From the IMG/VR virus record IMGVR_UViG_3300042691_050360, positions 1 through 64,000 of that record: DNA of 64,000 nt; one strand, given 5' to 3'. Under the pieces are notes generated by a model. It was not told the DNA's origin and searched no databases. It saw only the letters and a program-made list of their open reading frames with translations. A program made the position numbers and the translations under genes. The DNA comes from a virus. Each line of letters starts with the position of its first letter. Within the stretch, counting starts at the first letter, position 1. Below are positions 39,854-48,855 of this stretch, in pieces.

Positions 39854-40817
39854 AGAACAATTATCAAGAAAACCCAATTTATACCCCTGGACTCAGGATT
39901 TTATAGACGTAATGGAGGAAGGACACTGGACGGCTAAAGAGTTCAATTTTCAGAGTGATTTACATGATTACAAAATCAAGTTTGACGATCAACAAAAAGA
40001 AGTAATTAAAAACACTTTGTCGGCAATCGCACAGATAGAAGTGGCGGTGAAAAAGTTTTGGTCAAAAGTGGGAGATAACTTCCCTCATCCCAGCATTAAT
40101 GACCTGGGGATTGTTATGTCCCATGTTGAAGTAATTCATAATATTGCATACGAAAAACTACTGAACATTCTAAACCTGGATGATGTTTTCGAAGAAAACC
40201 TTAAACTAGACATTATCAAGGGAAGGGTTAAATATCTAAGAAAATACACACACAGGTATTATGAGAACTCCAAAAAGCAGTACCTATACGCCTTGGTTTT
40301 GTTCACGCTTTTTGTCGAGAATGTCTCTTTGTTTTCGCAATTTTATATCATCAACTGGTTCAATCGTTATCATAATGTTTTGAAAGACACCGCACAGCAG
40401 GTTTCTTATACCGCTAAAGAGGAGACTATTCATGCTCTGGTTGGCATCAAGCTAATCAACACACTTCGTGAAGAATATCCTGATCTTTTCGATGAAGAAT
40501 TTGAAAACAAAATCTTAGATGAAACAATTGAAGCTTTTAATTGCGAAGCGAAAATCATTGATTGGATTCTGAGCGATTACACAGGTGAAAAATTAACACC
40601 AGACCACCTGAAAAACTTCGTCAAAGACCGGCTTAATCAATCTTTGTCGGCGATTGGATTCAGACAAGTTTTTGAAGACATTGATAAAGATATTTTGGCT
40701 GAAACCGAATGGTTTAATGAGGATGTTCTTGGTAATACCAACACTGACTTTTTCCATTCCAGACCGGTTAATTATTCGAAAGGAAATAAAAGTTATGATT
40801 CGGGAGATTTGTTTTAA
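39843..40817 (+). CDS. nrdB: Ribonucleotide reductase class I small subunit
   Basis: The 324-aa protein fits the ferritin-like beta subunit. Iron ligands can be placed at Glu66, Glu96 and His99, with Glu near 165 and the Glu/His pair in KEETIHALVG near 197-201. A Tyr at 103 stands four residues after His99, the position of the radical tyrosine in class I enzymes. It supplies the radical to NrdA for deoxynucleotide synthesis. GGAG followed by A-rich spacing precedes ATG 39843. The order small subunit then large subunit is the reverse of the common nrdAB order. Confidence 0.88.
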   Translation: MLFEEQLSRKPNLYPWTQDFIDVMEEGHWTAKEFNFQSDLHDYKIKFDDQQKEVIKNTLSAIAQIEVAVKKFWSKVGDNFPHPSINDLGIVMSHVEVIHNIAYEKLLNILNLDDVFEENLKLDIIKGRVKYLRKYTHRYYENSKKQYLYALVLFTLFVENVSLFSQFYIINWFNRYHNVLKDTAQQVSYTAKEETIHALVGIKLINTLREEYPDLFDEEFENKILDETIEAFNCEAKIIDWILSDYTGEKLTPDHLKNFVKDRLNQSLSAIGFRQVFEDIDKDILAETEWFNEDVLGNTNTDFFHSRPVNYSKGNKSYDSGDLF

Positions 40818-42466
40818 TGAAAAATATTGAGTGGCTAAATGAGGATTCGCGTGTATTTTTGTCAAGAGGTTATTTGCGAGAAGGAGTGCAAGCCGAAGAT
40901 CGGATTAAAGTTATAATCGAAACGGCAAGTAAATATCTTTATAAAATTGAAGAGTTTAGAGAAAAATTTGAAGATTATCTAGCAAGAGGCTATTACTCCT
41001 TGGCGTCACCAGTTTGGAGCAACTACGGCGAGGATAGGGGACTCCCCATTAGCTGTAATGGCCAATTCATTGGTGATTCCATGGATGATATTCTTTACAA
41101 CAACAGCGAAACGGGAATGATGACCAAATATGGAGCTGGAACCTCTGCTTATTTTGGTGCATTGAGAGGTAGAGGGTCTAATATCTCCGCTGGTGGCACA
41201 TCTTTTGGCGGAGTTCACTTTATGCAATTGTTTGACACCACCACAAGAATCGTTAGCCAGTCTAATGTCAGAAGGGGTTCATTCGCCGCGTATTATCCTG
41301 TTGAAGGTCCGGACATTTATGAATTCCTGGAAATCAGAGAGAACGGAAACGCGATACAAGATATGAGTATTGGTGTTACTATTACAGATGAATGGATGAA
41401 TTCCATGAAAGATGGGGATAAAGAAAAACGAAAATTGTGGGCAAGAATAATTCAGAAACGATTTGAAACTGGATATCCTTATATTTTCTGGACAGACACT
41501 GTGAACAATAACGCCCCTCTGTGGTATAGAGATCGCGGCATGAAGATACACGGATCAAATTTGTGTTCGGAAATATGCTTGCCAGCTGATGAAAACAATT
41601 CATTTGTTTGTGATTTGTCTTCCATGAATATGCTTTACTACGATGAGTGGAAGGACACAGATGCAGTTGAAATACTCACCTATTTCCTGGACGCAGTAAT
41701 GGAAGAGTATATTCATAAAACAAAAGATCTGCCTTTTATGAACAAAGCTCATAATTTTGCTAAAAATCATAGGGCACTTGGATTAGGTGGGCTAGGGTGG
41801 CATTCTTATTTGCAAAGTAAATCAATTGCGTTTGAGTCCCTTGATGCTAAAATTAGAAATATTCAAATCTGGAAGCTCATTGAAGAAAAATCAATTATCG
41901 CCTCAAAGAGAATGGCGGAATTATATGGTGAACCACCTGTTATGAAGGGCTACGGTAGGCGAAACTCCACTCTGGTGGCGATTGCACCTACTACTTCATC
42001 TTCATTTATTCTCGGACAAGTTTCTCCGAGTATTGAACCGCTGAATTCAAATTACTTTGTTAAAGATCTAGCTAAGGGTAAATTCACCTATAGAAATCCT
42101 CATCTAAAAGAAGTGCTTGCTAACTATGGCAAGGATGATAGCAAAACCTGGAAATCTATTTTGTCTCATGGCGGGAGTGTTCAGCACCTTGAATTCTTAA
42201 CCGATCATGAGAAAATGGTTTTCAAGACCTTTGGAGAGATTTCTCAAAAGGAAATTGTTATTCAGGCTTCTGCAAGACAAAAATATATTGATCAAAGTCA
42301 AAGTCTAAATCTAATGATTCACCCAGACACGCCATTGAGGGATGTTAACGAGCTAATGCTATTTGCTTGGGAGCAAGGCATCAAGACTTTGTACTACCAA
42401 AGAGGGACAAATCCAAGCCAGGAATTAGCAAGAAATATTCTTAATTGCGAAAGCTGCGAGGCTTAA
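40817..42466 (+). CDS. nrdA: Ribonucleotide reductase class I large subunit
   Basis: The 549-aa protein carries the catalytic core: LPISCNGQF with the first redox Cys, GAGTSAYFGALRGRGS, and the active-site NLCSEICLP near 247 (Asn-x-Cys-x-Glu). LGLGGLGWHSYLQ and APTTSSSFILGQ (substrate phosphate site), YYQRGTNPSQ, and a C-terminal CESCEA that supplies the reducing cysteine pair also occur. The N-terminal ATP cone of long NrdA is absent, so allosteric activity control by dATP is probably missing. It starts on the stop of nrdB (TAATG). The pair makes dNTPs for the phage fork. Confidence 0.92.
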   Translation: MKNIEWLNEDSRVFLSRGYLREGVQAEDRIKVIIETASKYLYKIEEFREKFEDYLARGYYSLASPVWSNYGEDRGLPISCNGQFIGDSMDDILYNNSETGMMTKYGAGTSAYFGALRGRGSNISAGGTSFGGVHFMQLFDTTTRIVSQSNVRRGSFAAYYPVEGPDIYEFLEIRENGNAIQDMSIGVTITDEWMNSMKDGDKEKRKLWARIIQKRFETGYPYIFWTDTVNNNAPLWYRDRGMKIHGSNLCSEICLPADENNSFVCDLSSMNMLYYDEWKDTDAVEILTYFLDAVMEEYIHKTKDLPFMNKAHNFAKNHRALGLGGLGWHSYLQSKSIAFESLDAKIRNIQIWKLIEEKSIIASKRMAELYGEPPVMKGYGRRNSTLVAIAPTTSSSFILGQVSPSIEPLNSNYFVKDLAKGKFTYRNPHLKEVLANYGKDDSKTWKSILSHGGSVQHLEFLTDHEKMVFKTFGEISQKEIVIQASARQKYIDQSQSLNLMIHPDTPLRDVNELMLFAWEQGIKTLYYQRGTNPSQELARNILNCESCEA

Positions 42467-42471
42467 GGCTG

Positions 42472-42477
42472 TAAAAT
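42472..42477 (+). promoter_or_regulatory. -10-like box, 6 nt before ATG 42484
   Basis: TAAAAT preceded by G, 6-nt spacer. The same hexamer and a very similar spacer occur on the other strand before the glycosyltransferase gene at 9875. Confidence 0.45.
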
Positions 42478-42483
42478 ATAATT

Positions 42484-42876
42484 ATGACTACAGAATACGA
42501 AGCAAAAGTTGTAAAAATCTTGGACGCTCTTCATGAGCATGAAGAAGAAGATAACTTGCATACCTTGCAGCTTTTGCTTCAAGATGCAGAAGAGGGATAT
42601 GTCTTCAAAGTTGTGCTTGAAGAGAAAAATGTAAGAGAGTTAGTGGGTGCCAGGGACCCTCTAACGAGTAAGCAGATGATTGAGCTCGCAATTATGCTAA
42701 GGAGCAGGGAAGAGCCTGTGAAAATGATGGTTCCTACTGATTCAAAAGAGATATCTTTGGAGGATTTGCAAGAAACTAAAAAACTAGATCCTCCGAAAAG
42801 AAATAGAAATCGAAGACGGAGAAGAAATAACAAAAAACCGAGCAATTTCAATAACGCGAAACGTAAAGATAGTTGA
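42484..42876 (+). CDS. Hypothetical protein with basic tail, 130 aa
   Basis: The first 95 residues are acidic and helical. The last 35 form a highly basic, Asn-rich tail (KRNRNRRRRRNNKKPS) that probably binds nucleic acid. No family recognised. The gene is co-transcribed with the MazG-like gene, whose start overlaps its stop (TGATG). Confidence 0.5.
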   Translation: MTTEYEAKVVKILDALHEHEEEDNLHTLQLLLQDAEEGYVFKVVLEEKNVRELVGARDPLTSKQMIELAIMLRSREEPVKMMVPTDSKEISLEDLQETKKLDPPKRNRNRRRRRNNKKPSNFNNAKRKDS

Positions 42877-43325
42877 TGGATAATTACATTAACCTTGCGT
42901 TACGAACCGACCCCTCACCAGAGCAGTACGAAGTAATCGCCAAGCGAAACGAACAACCAAACATAATGCGTCTTGAGCACGGTATTATGGGAATCGTCAC
43001 AGAAGCTGGCGAGCTCATGGATCAGCTTAAGAAACATATTGTTTATGGAAAGGATCTTGATTTAGTAAATTTAGCCGAAGAAACCGGTGATGTGTTTTGG
43101 TACTTGGCACTTTGCGTGGCAGCTTTGGCGGAACTCATGGGGCGTGAACCCGAAGAATTGGAGCGGTCTATTAAAGAAATTAATATAGCAAAGCTGAAGG
43201 CAAGATATCCTGAAAAATTCTCTGAAGTTGACGCTGTTGTGAGAAATCTTACCGCAGAGAGAGATATCTTGGACAAAGTGGAAGGGACCAATAAAATCGG
43301 TCAAGACGGGGAGGATGTAGAATAA
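42876..43325 (+). CDS. mazG: MazG-like nucleotide pyrophosphohydrolase
   Basis: The 149-aa protein has the all-alpha NTP-PPase signature: IVTEAGELMDQLKKHI followed by LAEETGDVFWYLALCV, giving the E-x-x-E ... E-x-x-D metal set near residues 45-75. Such enzymes hydrolyse (d)NTPs, or in phages may alter host alarmone or nucleotide pools. Start ATG 42876 overlaps the upstream stop; TTG 42873 is also in frame. Its stop overlaps the next start (TAATG). Confidence 0.8.
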   Translation: MDNYINLALRTDPSPEQYEVIAKRNEQPNIMRLEHGIMGIVTEAGELMDQLKKHIVYGKDLDLVNLAEETGDVFWYLALCVAALAELMGREPEELERSIKEINIAKLKARYPEKFSEVDAVVRNLTAERDILDKVEGTNKIGQDGEDVE

Positions 43326-43807
43326 TGGGTAAGACAATTCACTATTCAGAATCTAAAGAGCTGTACGAGATTGCCAAAAAACTCAAGGTGAAATATATCA
43401 ACCTTGTTGGATACATCGATCTTGACAAAATCTTCTTTTCATATAAGGGTGGAGATATTCGTGATGATTTTACCTACGAAGTGTTGGGGCTTAAGAATGA
43501 ATGGGTTAAACACACACAAGATCCTGATGAAGATGTCAAGGTTTACTGTATCGCATCTAGCTTTGATTTTTATCAAAAAGCAGATGGGCCTTTGCTTGAA
43601 TGGATCATGCTAGATTGCTTGTACTCAATCCACCCAAAGATGGATGGCAAAATCCGAAGAAAGGATGTCCATGAATTTTCAAGAATTTTGGATACACTTG
43701 ATGAGCTCGGCCATGCGAAAGATTGGCGTAAAAACACCCACCTTCCAGAGCTTCTAGGAGAGGAAACGATCTTGTTCGGCTTAGAGGCAGAAGATGACGC
43801 TCTATAA
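43325..43807 (+). CDS. Hypothetical protein resembling a degenerate phage metallopeptidase-like domain
   Basis: The 160-aa protein has the overall layout I associate with putative phage metallopeptidase-like domains, including a DGKIRRKDVHEFSRIL segment near 110-127 that resembles the segment after their active site. The HExxH zinc motif expected before it is not there; the corresponding stretch reads LLEWIMLDCLYSIH. It is therefore either an inactive homologue or an unrelated fold. It is embedded in the nucleotide and clamp-loader cluster with an overlap of 14 nt to dnaX. Low certainty. Confidence 0.35.
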   Translation: MGKTIHYSESKELYEIAKKLKVKYINLVGYIDLDKIFFSYKGGDIRDDFTYEVLGLKNEWVKHTQDPDEDVKVYCIASSFDFYQKADGPLLEWIMLDCLYSIHPKMDGKIRRKDVHEFSRILDTLDELGHAKDWRKNTHLPELLGEETILFGLEAEDDAL

Positions 43808-44783
43808 TAAATACAGGCCCAAATCTTTTTCTGAATTAATTCAGAGCAATTACAATAACGGGCTGTCGAAAGACAGCCTTACTCACCATGCATATCTATT
43901 CTTTGGCCCTCCAGGCACAGGAAAGACATCTGCGGCAAGATTGTGTATGGCTGAGTATCTTGATGAGAAAGATCTTGCTCAGGCAATCTCTGGCAATCAC
44001 CCAGACTATGTAGAAATCAATTGTGCAGTTAATAATGGCGTGGACGATATCAGAGCGATTGTGTCAGATGTAGTGAATACAATTCCGGTACAATCTGATT
44101 ACAAATTTATCATATTCGACGAGAGCCATATGCTTACAAGTCAAGCACAGAACGCCTTACTAAAGACAGTAGAAGAGCCGCCAGAGCATATCAAGTTCTT
44201 CTTCTGCACCACTGAAATTAACAAAGTTTTACCCGCAATTAGGTCAAGATGCCAGATTGTGCCGTTTTTGAAACTCTCAGATGACAATCTCACAAAAATA
44301 ATTAAGAATGTGTGTGCTGGTGAGCAAATTGATTTCAATAAAGATTCCGCACAAATGGTAGCTTCACTGTCTGATGGATCAGCTAGATCCGCCATAAATA
44401 TGCTTGAGCAATGCCAATCTGTATTTAGCTCTCCAGAATCTGTTGGTCAAATTCTTGGAACAACTAGCTTTGATAATTTTAGAAAGCTTACAGAGTTTAT
44501 TTGCGAAAAAAATAGCATTGAGGCAATCAGACTTCTTGATGAGCTATTTAACAATTCTGTTGATCCTGGATCTTTGATGAATAAATACGCGGATTATCTC
44601 GCTGATTTGATTACACGAAGACTAATTGACAAGAATAGCGTTCCCTTTGATGGCAAAAAAATGATGATAATTGCAGATTGTGTCACGGATATTTTGAAAG
44701 ACTTTAAGATATTACAGAATATAAAACTTATTTCAAAAATAAACGTACTAAAAGCTATGTCCAAAATCCACACAATCTTGTAA
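43794..44783 (+). CDS. dnaX: DNA polymerase III clamp-loader subunit (DnaX/gamma type)
   Basis: The 329-aa AAA+ protein starts with YNKYRPKSFSELIQ like bacterial DnaX. It has Walker A FFGPPGTGKTS (about 36-46), Walker B FIIFDESHML near 100, sensor 1 FFFCTTEINK and the SRC arginine-finger motif (IRSRCQIVPF) near 150. The zinc-binding Cys cluster between Walker A and B found in many DnaX proteins is missing, and no tau extension follows. It loads the DnaN clamp encoded at 45556. Start overlaps the preceding gene by 14 nt. Confidence 0.88.
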   Translation: MTLYNKYRPKSFSELIQSNYNNGLSKDSLTHHAYLFFGPPGTGKTSAARLCMAEYLDEKDLAQAISGNHPDYVEINCAVNNGVDDIRAIVSDVVNTIPVQSDYKFIIFDESHMLTSQAQNALLKTVEEPPEHIKFFFCTTEINKVLPAIRSRCQIVPFLKLSDDNLTKIIKNVCAGEQIDFNKDSAQMVASLSDGSARSAINMLEQCQSVFSSPESVGQILGTTSFDNFRKLTEFICEKNSIEAIRLLDELFNNSVDPGSLMNKYADYLADLITRRLIDKNSVPFDGKKMMIIADCVTDILKDFKILQNIKLISKINVLKAMSKIHTIL

Positions 44784-44793
44784 AATTAATTTA

Positions 44794-45522
44794 ATGCAAC
44801 ATTGTGATCAAGATTTATCTATTTTGGCGAAAAAAGCAAAAGACGGTGACCAGAAGTCATTCGAAGAAATACTAAAAATTCTTGATCCTGACATTAAAAA
44901 GTTAGCTCATAAATATTACATCGTCGGCGGAGATAGTCAGGACGTAATACAAGAATGTCGGCTTGGGGTTTGGAAGGCTGTTAAAGATTTTGATGACAAA
45001 GCCGGAATGTCATTTAAAAACTTCAGCCTCAGTCTATGTGTCAAGAGACATCTTATAACCGCAATGTCTCACGCAAATACACAAAAATTCAGATTGCAAA
45101 ATGAAGCTGTGAGTCTTAGTTCGCCAGTTTCACAAAGTGAAGAAGAAGGCATGCAGACATATGCAGATTACATTCAAGATCCCAACAGTGACCTGCTGAG
45201 TAACTATATTATTGAAGAGGAATTTAACACCAATCTTCAAATGATTTCAGAGAAATTAACTAAACTTGAAATGTCTATCTTTGGGCAATATGCATTTTCA
45301 TCTTCTTATAAAGATATAGCAGATGCTTTAAAGGTTAAACCAAAAACAGTAGATAATGCCCTGATGCGGATAAGGAAAAAGAGCTCAGAAACTTACGAGG
45401 CCTATCTATCAACGCATAGCGTGATCATGTACGGGGTGTCAACAATTTACTCAGGAATATCTACACTCAATATATGCGAAAATGCAACAATAGGTATATG
45501 CTCAAATATGTCTATTTTTTGA
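44794..45522 (+). CDS. RNA polymerase sigma factor (sigma-70 family, phage type)
   Basis: The 242-aa protein has region 2 (GDSQDVIQECRLGVWKAVKD, then FKNFSLSLCVKRHLITAMSHA, about 47-93) and a region 4 helix-turn-helix (LTKLEMSIFGQYAFSSSYKD, IADALKVKPKTVDNALMRIR, about 154-193). There is little between them, as in ECF or SigH-like factors. A hydrophobic Cys/Ile-rich tail of about 40 residues at the C-terminus is unusual. A TAAAAT box at 44781-44786 lies 7 nt before ATG 44794. It probably directs host polymerase to a class of phage promoters. Confidence 0.78.
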   Translation: MQHCDQDLSILAKKAKDGDQKSFEEILKILDPDIKKLAHKYYIVGGDSQDVIQECRLGVWKAVKDFDDKAGMSFKNFSLSLCVKRHLITAMSHANTQKFRLQNEAVSLSSPVSQSEEEGMQTYADYIQDPNSDLLSNYIIEEEFNTNLQMISEKLTKLEMSIFGQYAFSSSYKDIADALKVKPKTVDNALMRIRKKSSETYEAYLSTHSVIMYGVSTIYSGISTLNICENATIGICSNMSIF

Positions 45523-45555
45523 ATTTAGCACACACAATCTGAGCGTATATAATGT

Positions 45556-46650
45556 ATGAAGGCGAATTTGTCTACAAACTTACTTGCGTGTGCACTGTCT
45601 AGGTGTTTTGATGCATGTGAAAAAAAAACTTCTGAATCAATAGTCAGCCTGTCTTTCAAGGATTCAAATCTTTATCTTTCCGCCAAGGGTGCCTTTACTC
45701 TCTACGAGGAAACCATCTCGGTAATTTCGGCAGATGATGAGCAGACTTTTTGTATCAAAACGTCAGTTTTGCTTGAATTCGTTAAATACATTTCTGCAGA
45801 CAGTTTGTTATTGGTTTATGACGATGAAAAGAAATCTTGCTTAGTCTCAAGTTCTGATAAAAAATCCAAGATTGCTTTGCAGGTCTTGGATTCCTCTGTG
45901 GACATGGGACAATCTAGCGAATATAATGTTACATTTAATGTTAGTAATGCTCAGGAGCTTGTATCTAAACTTAGCTTTGCTTCTAAATTTTGCTCAAACA
46001 ACTTTCAAGATCACCCTCTCACTGCTATTCACTGCGAAGTGGATGTTGATAAATTCAAGATTAAGAGTACAAACGGCCCGTCTTTTTACTCATCCAGCTT
46101 GACGATCAACACTAACGATAATATTCAAATTTTTCTACCCAAGAAATCACCTTCCATTTTGAAGAATGTGTTTCACGAAGTTGCTTTTGATAAGTGTTCC
46201 ATAAACTCACGCACAATGCTATTTGAGTCGGGCAATTGTAAATTAACTTTCTTCATCGAAAAAAGTGGCAATTCTTTTCCTGATCAAGTTATGGATTGGT
46301 TGGAGAAAAAATCAAGCTCATCTATTAAGGTTTCCGTTTATGAGCTCTCTAAAACGCTTAAGTTCTTCAATGGTGTTTTCTCTGAAGCATCTGTTAATTT
46401 CAACATTAAAGATGGAAAACTCAATCTTGAATCCAAAGAAAATAATATGGCGGCAAAAGAAAGCGTAGTGACTGAAGAATGTACAGGCGAGGCTAATTCT
46501 GCCTACAATTCAAAATACTTCCTTGACTGCTTAGATTCTCTACAGTCTTCATGGGTTAACCTGGATTTCATTGAAATGAAAAGTGATTTCTATCTTTGCA
46601 GACTTACTCAAGCTAACACACTGATTTTACTATGTCCAACTACATTCTAG
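45556..46650 (+). CDS. dnaN: DNA polymerase III sliding clamp (beta subunit)
   Basis: The 364-aa protein has the length and rhythm of DnaN (366 in E. coli), with three pseudo-repeats of beta strands. Conserved segments include LVSKLSFASKFCSNNF...LTAIHCEV, a KSTNGPSFY segment at the ATDGHRL position, and the C-terminal strand ILLCPTTF where bacterial clamps have YVVMPMRL. Sequence similarity is weak, but the neighbourhood (DnaX before it, possible delta after it) supports the call. ATG 45556 follows CGTATATAATGT, a promoter-like box only 2-4 nt away. Confidence 0.68.
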   Translation: MKANLSTNLLACALSRCFDACEKKTSESIVSLSFKDSNLYLSAKGAFTLYEETISVISADDEQTFCIKTSVLLEFVKYISADSLLLVYDDEKKSCLVSSSDKKSKIALQVLDSSVDMGQSSEYNVTFNVSNAQELVSKLSFASKFCSNNFQDHPLTAIHCEVDVDKFKIKSTNGPSFYSSSLTINTNDNIQIFLPKKSPSILKNVFHEVAFDKCSINSRTMLFESGNCKLTFFIEKSGNSFPDQVMDWLEKKSSSSIKVSVYELSKTLKFFNGVFSEASVNFNIKDGKLNLESKENNMAAKESVVTEECTGEANSAYNSKYFLDCLDSLQSSWVNLDFIEMKSDFYLCRLTQANTLILLCPTTF

Positions 46651-47483
46651 AAGGGGAGGCTTTTTTCATCCTAGAGAAATTATACGATCTCACGGAAGGA
46701 AAAAAGATTGAAATTAATCCCGAGAAAATCAATTCTTTCTCGTTGCTTGGCAGTCCTGATTACTATGTTTTCTTTGATCCAGATAAGGATACATTAGAAA
46801 AACACAATCTTGATAATTTCATAATATGCTTCATGGATAAGAACGTAGATCAGAGGCTTGATTACATTAAAAAAATCAAAAAAAATGCTACACTGTTAAG
46901 TTTTGATCCAATTCCTACTACAGACCCTGAGTCTTTAAAAAAGGTTTTTCCGAAGTTCAAGGTGGATTTATACTCCTTGCCGTTCAAGAAAACAGGATTG
47001 AAGTACAAGGGTAGTAAGCAAAATTATGAATGGTTCGATTTGTGTTTAATTTCTGATATCTATACCCTAGGAGATGTTAGCATATTCGGGAAGATTTTTG
47101 ATTCTTATTTCGACATTTGGCTTTTCTCCGATTTACTTTGGAGCGGGAATGTCAAGTGCATGGAGCAAATCAAAAACATCAATGATAAAAACTTCGAAGA
47201 TTACTTCAATAGAATCCGCGAAACTTCTAAAGACTATATCGAGGTATATCAAACTGGGGCGAAAAATCTTTACTCTCACAAACAACTATATGCCGAGTCT
47301 TTAATTAATAGCGATTTTCGATTTGCTAAGATCAAAGAGAAACTAAATCTTCTCAAGCCCGAAGGGGTTCTAGATTGTATTGGTTCATTTGATGTATGTT
47401 TAAAAAATGTTAGAGAGGGATCAAACCCGAAAGTAGAATTAATAAAGTTATTTTATAAATTCAAAAACAATGCTGTCAAATGA
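46632..47483 (+). CDS. Possible clamp-loader delta subunit
   Basis: The 283-aa protein is not clearly recognisable. Its N-terminus (YILEGEAFFILEKLYDL) resembles the start of HolA-type delta subunits (Gly-Asp/Glu-x-Phe-Leu). It lies directly after dnaN, overlapping it by 19 nt, in a phage that has alpha, DnaX and clamp genes but otherwise no delta. Walker motifs are absent, as expected for delta. The call is inferred mainly from context. Confidence 0.35.
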   Translation: MSNYILEGEAFFILEKLYDLTEGKKIEINPEKINSFSLLGSPDYYVFFDPDKDTLEKHNLDNFIICFMDKNVDQRLDYIKKIKKNATLLSFDPIPTTDPESLKKVFPKFKVDLYSLPFKKTGLKYKGSKQNYEWFDLCLISDIYTLGDVSIFGKIFDSYFDIWLFSDLLWSGNVKCMEQIKNINDKNFEDYFNRIRETSKDYIEVYQTGAKNLYSHKQLYAESLINSDFRFAKIKEKLNLLKPEGVLDCIGSFDVCLKNVREGSNPKVELIKLFYKFKNNAVK

Positions 47484-48024
47484 TTATATCCACATAGACC
47501 ATTTAGTTGAAAGAGTCAAACAAGGCGAATATGATGCTTTACATGAACTTTGTGACTTTTATAAGCCATTTATAGCGTCTTCAGCGAGCAGGGTTTGCAA
47601 TAAATACAAGACCGTGGAGAAAGATGATTTAATCTCTGAAAGCGTATTCATATTGAAAGAACTATGTAAAATATACGACAAAGACAAAAGTTTTTTCTCT
47701 TATTTTCTTGAAACAAGAATGCAATCTTACATGATAGCTAAGGTCAAGTCAAAGTATTGTGAAAATGTGACGATTATACCCCTTAGCGAACATGATTCCT
47801 ATGAGCCTTGCGAGAATTGCACCTTCTTTGAAGACCACACCGAGCTAAGAGATGAAATTGATAATTTGCCCGATAAAATGCAACAGATTATAGAAATGGT
47901 GTACTTTAAACAACTCACACAAGATGAATGTGCAGTGATTTTAAATATCTCACAGGCGGCAGTAAGCAAGAGATTAAAGAAGGCTATTGAAAATCTAAGA
48001 GAAAAATTAGAGAATCGGTTATAA
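47470..48024 (+). CDS. RNA polymerase sigma factor (ECF/SigH-like)
   Basis: The 184-aa protein has sigma region 2 (YDALHELCDFYKPFIASSAS, EKDDLISESVFILKELCKIY, FFSYFLETRMQSYMIAKVK; about 18-90) and a typical region 4 (LPDKMQQIIEMVYFKQLTQ, then CAVILNISQAAVSKRLKKAI; about 135-176). The linker has a CENC pair. It is the clearest of the three sigma-like proteins in the window. It overlaps the preceding gene by 14 nt and ends before the packaging genes, so it may drive late transcription. Confidence 0.82.
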   Translation: MLSNDYIHIDHLVERVKQGEYDALHELCDFYKPFIASSASRVCNKYKTVEKDDLISESVFILKELCKIYDKDKSFFSYFLETRMQSYMIAKVKSKYCENVTIIPLSEHDSYEPCENCTFFEDHTELRDEIDNLPDKMQQIIEMVYFKQLTQDECAVILNISQAAVSKRLKKAIENLREKLENRL

Positions 48025-48088
48025 AAAGTCTAATTCGTAATTACTATTATGTAGTGCTTCTAATTTTTAGTGGCTGCAAAGAGGGCTC

Positions 48089-48808
48089 ATGCAAAAAACA
48101 GACAATGAAATTTTTTACAATTGGACAAACTCCAACAACTCAAACGATCAACTCCAATTAAGAACAATTAAATCTCGAATAGCACCGATGCTTGCGAAAC
48201 AGGTTTTTGCTCATTCAGAAATTGAGGAAATTTTAGTAGCCGAGGGATACAAGCAAAACCTAATCAAAGAAGCTCTAAAAATGGCAGATAAAGAAAACGA
48301 GGTGGAAGAGCCTGTTAAAACAGCCGAAGAAGCCATCATCCCGAAGAGATATTCTGATCTTTCTCACAGATTTGAGAAACTTTTGGAAACTAAGGGTCCA
48401 ACTAAATTTGTTAATACTCTAACTAAGGGCGAAAACCCGCTCATGAAGCTATCCAGAAAGGAATTGGAAACTTTCCAAAAAATAGCAGACACGGCTTACA
48501 CCAACACAGTTCATCATGCAACCCTTCACGCATTTATGAAGCCGTCGATTATTTCTGAGCTTGCAGAAAATGTATGTCGAGCCCGAAAAATCAGCAAAAA
48601 TTGCCGAGTTGCAAAGGTTGCCGAAAATGTTTACCAAATTAGCCACAATGATAAGAAAATCGAAGTTTCTCTTGGGCCAGTTAAATCATCTAGCACGAAA
48701 TTTGCAAGCTCAAGCTATGGCGAGCTTGGATTCCCTGACGAATATGTTATCTTGGCGTACGAAGAATCGTCACCATACTCTCAGATCAAAAAAGATCTTG
48801 GCCTTTAA
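48089..48808 (+). CDS. Hypothetical protein, 239 aa
   Basis: No family recognised. The protein is helical with an acidic linker near residue 70-85 and a small beta-type C-terminal domain. A GAGGG site lies just before ATG 48089. It lies between the sigma gene and the packaging genes; a virion or assembly role is possible. Function unknown. Confidence 0.5.
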   Translation: MQKTDNEIFYNWTNSNNSNDQLQLRTIKSRIAPMLAKQVFAHSEIEEILVAEGYKQNLIKEALKMADKENEVEEPVKTAEEAIIPKRYSDLSHRFEKLLETKGPTKFVNTLTKGENPLMKLSRKELETFQKIADTAYTNTVHHATLHAFMKPSIISELAENVCRARKISKNCRVAKVAENVYQISHNDKKIEVSLGPVKSSSTKFASSSYGELGFPDEYVILAYEESSPYSQIKKDLGL

Positions 48809-48824
48809 GGGCTGATTTAAGGTT

Positions 48825-48855
48825 TATACAGCCCGTTGCTACAACAGGCTGTATA
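48825..48855 (+). promoter_or_regulatory. Hairpin overlapping the terS promoter
   Basis: A perfect 9-bp inverted repeat (TATACAGCC 48825-48833, GGCTGTATA 48847-48855) with a 13-nt loop. It has no T-run, so it is not an ordinary terminator, and its right arm runs into the TATAAT box at 48852-48857. It could be an operator or a fold that affects promoter melting. Confidence 0.55.

Noticed and set aside
45548-45553. TATAAT box before dnaN as a member of the N6 group
   Set aside because: The hexamer lies only 2 nt before ATG 45556, so it is not at the fixed distance and was left out of the count; it may be another kind of promoter or chance.
48825-48855. Ordinary intrinsic terminator before the packaging genes
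   Set aside because: The stem is good but there is no T-run after it; I list it as a regulatory hairpin instead.
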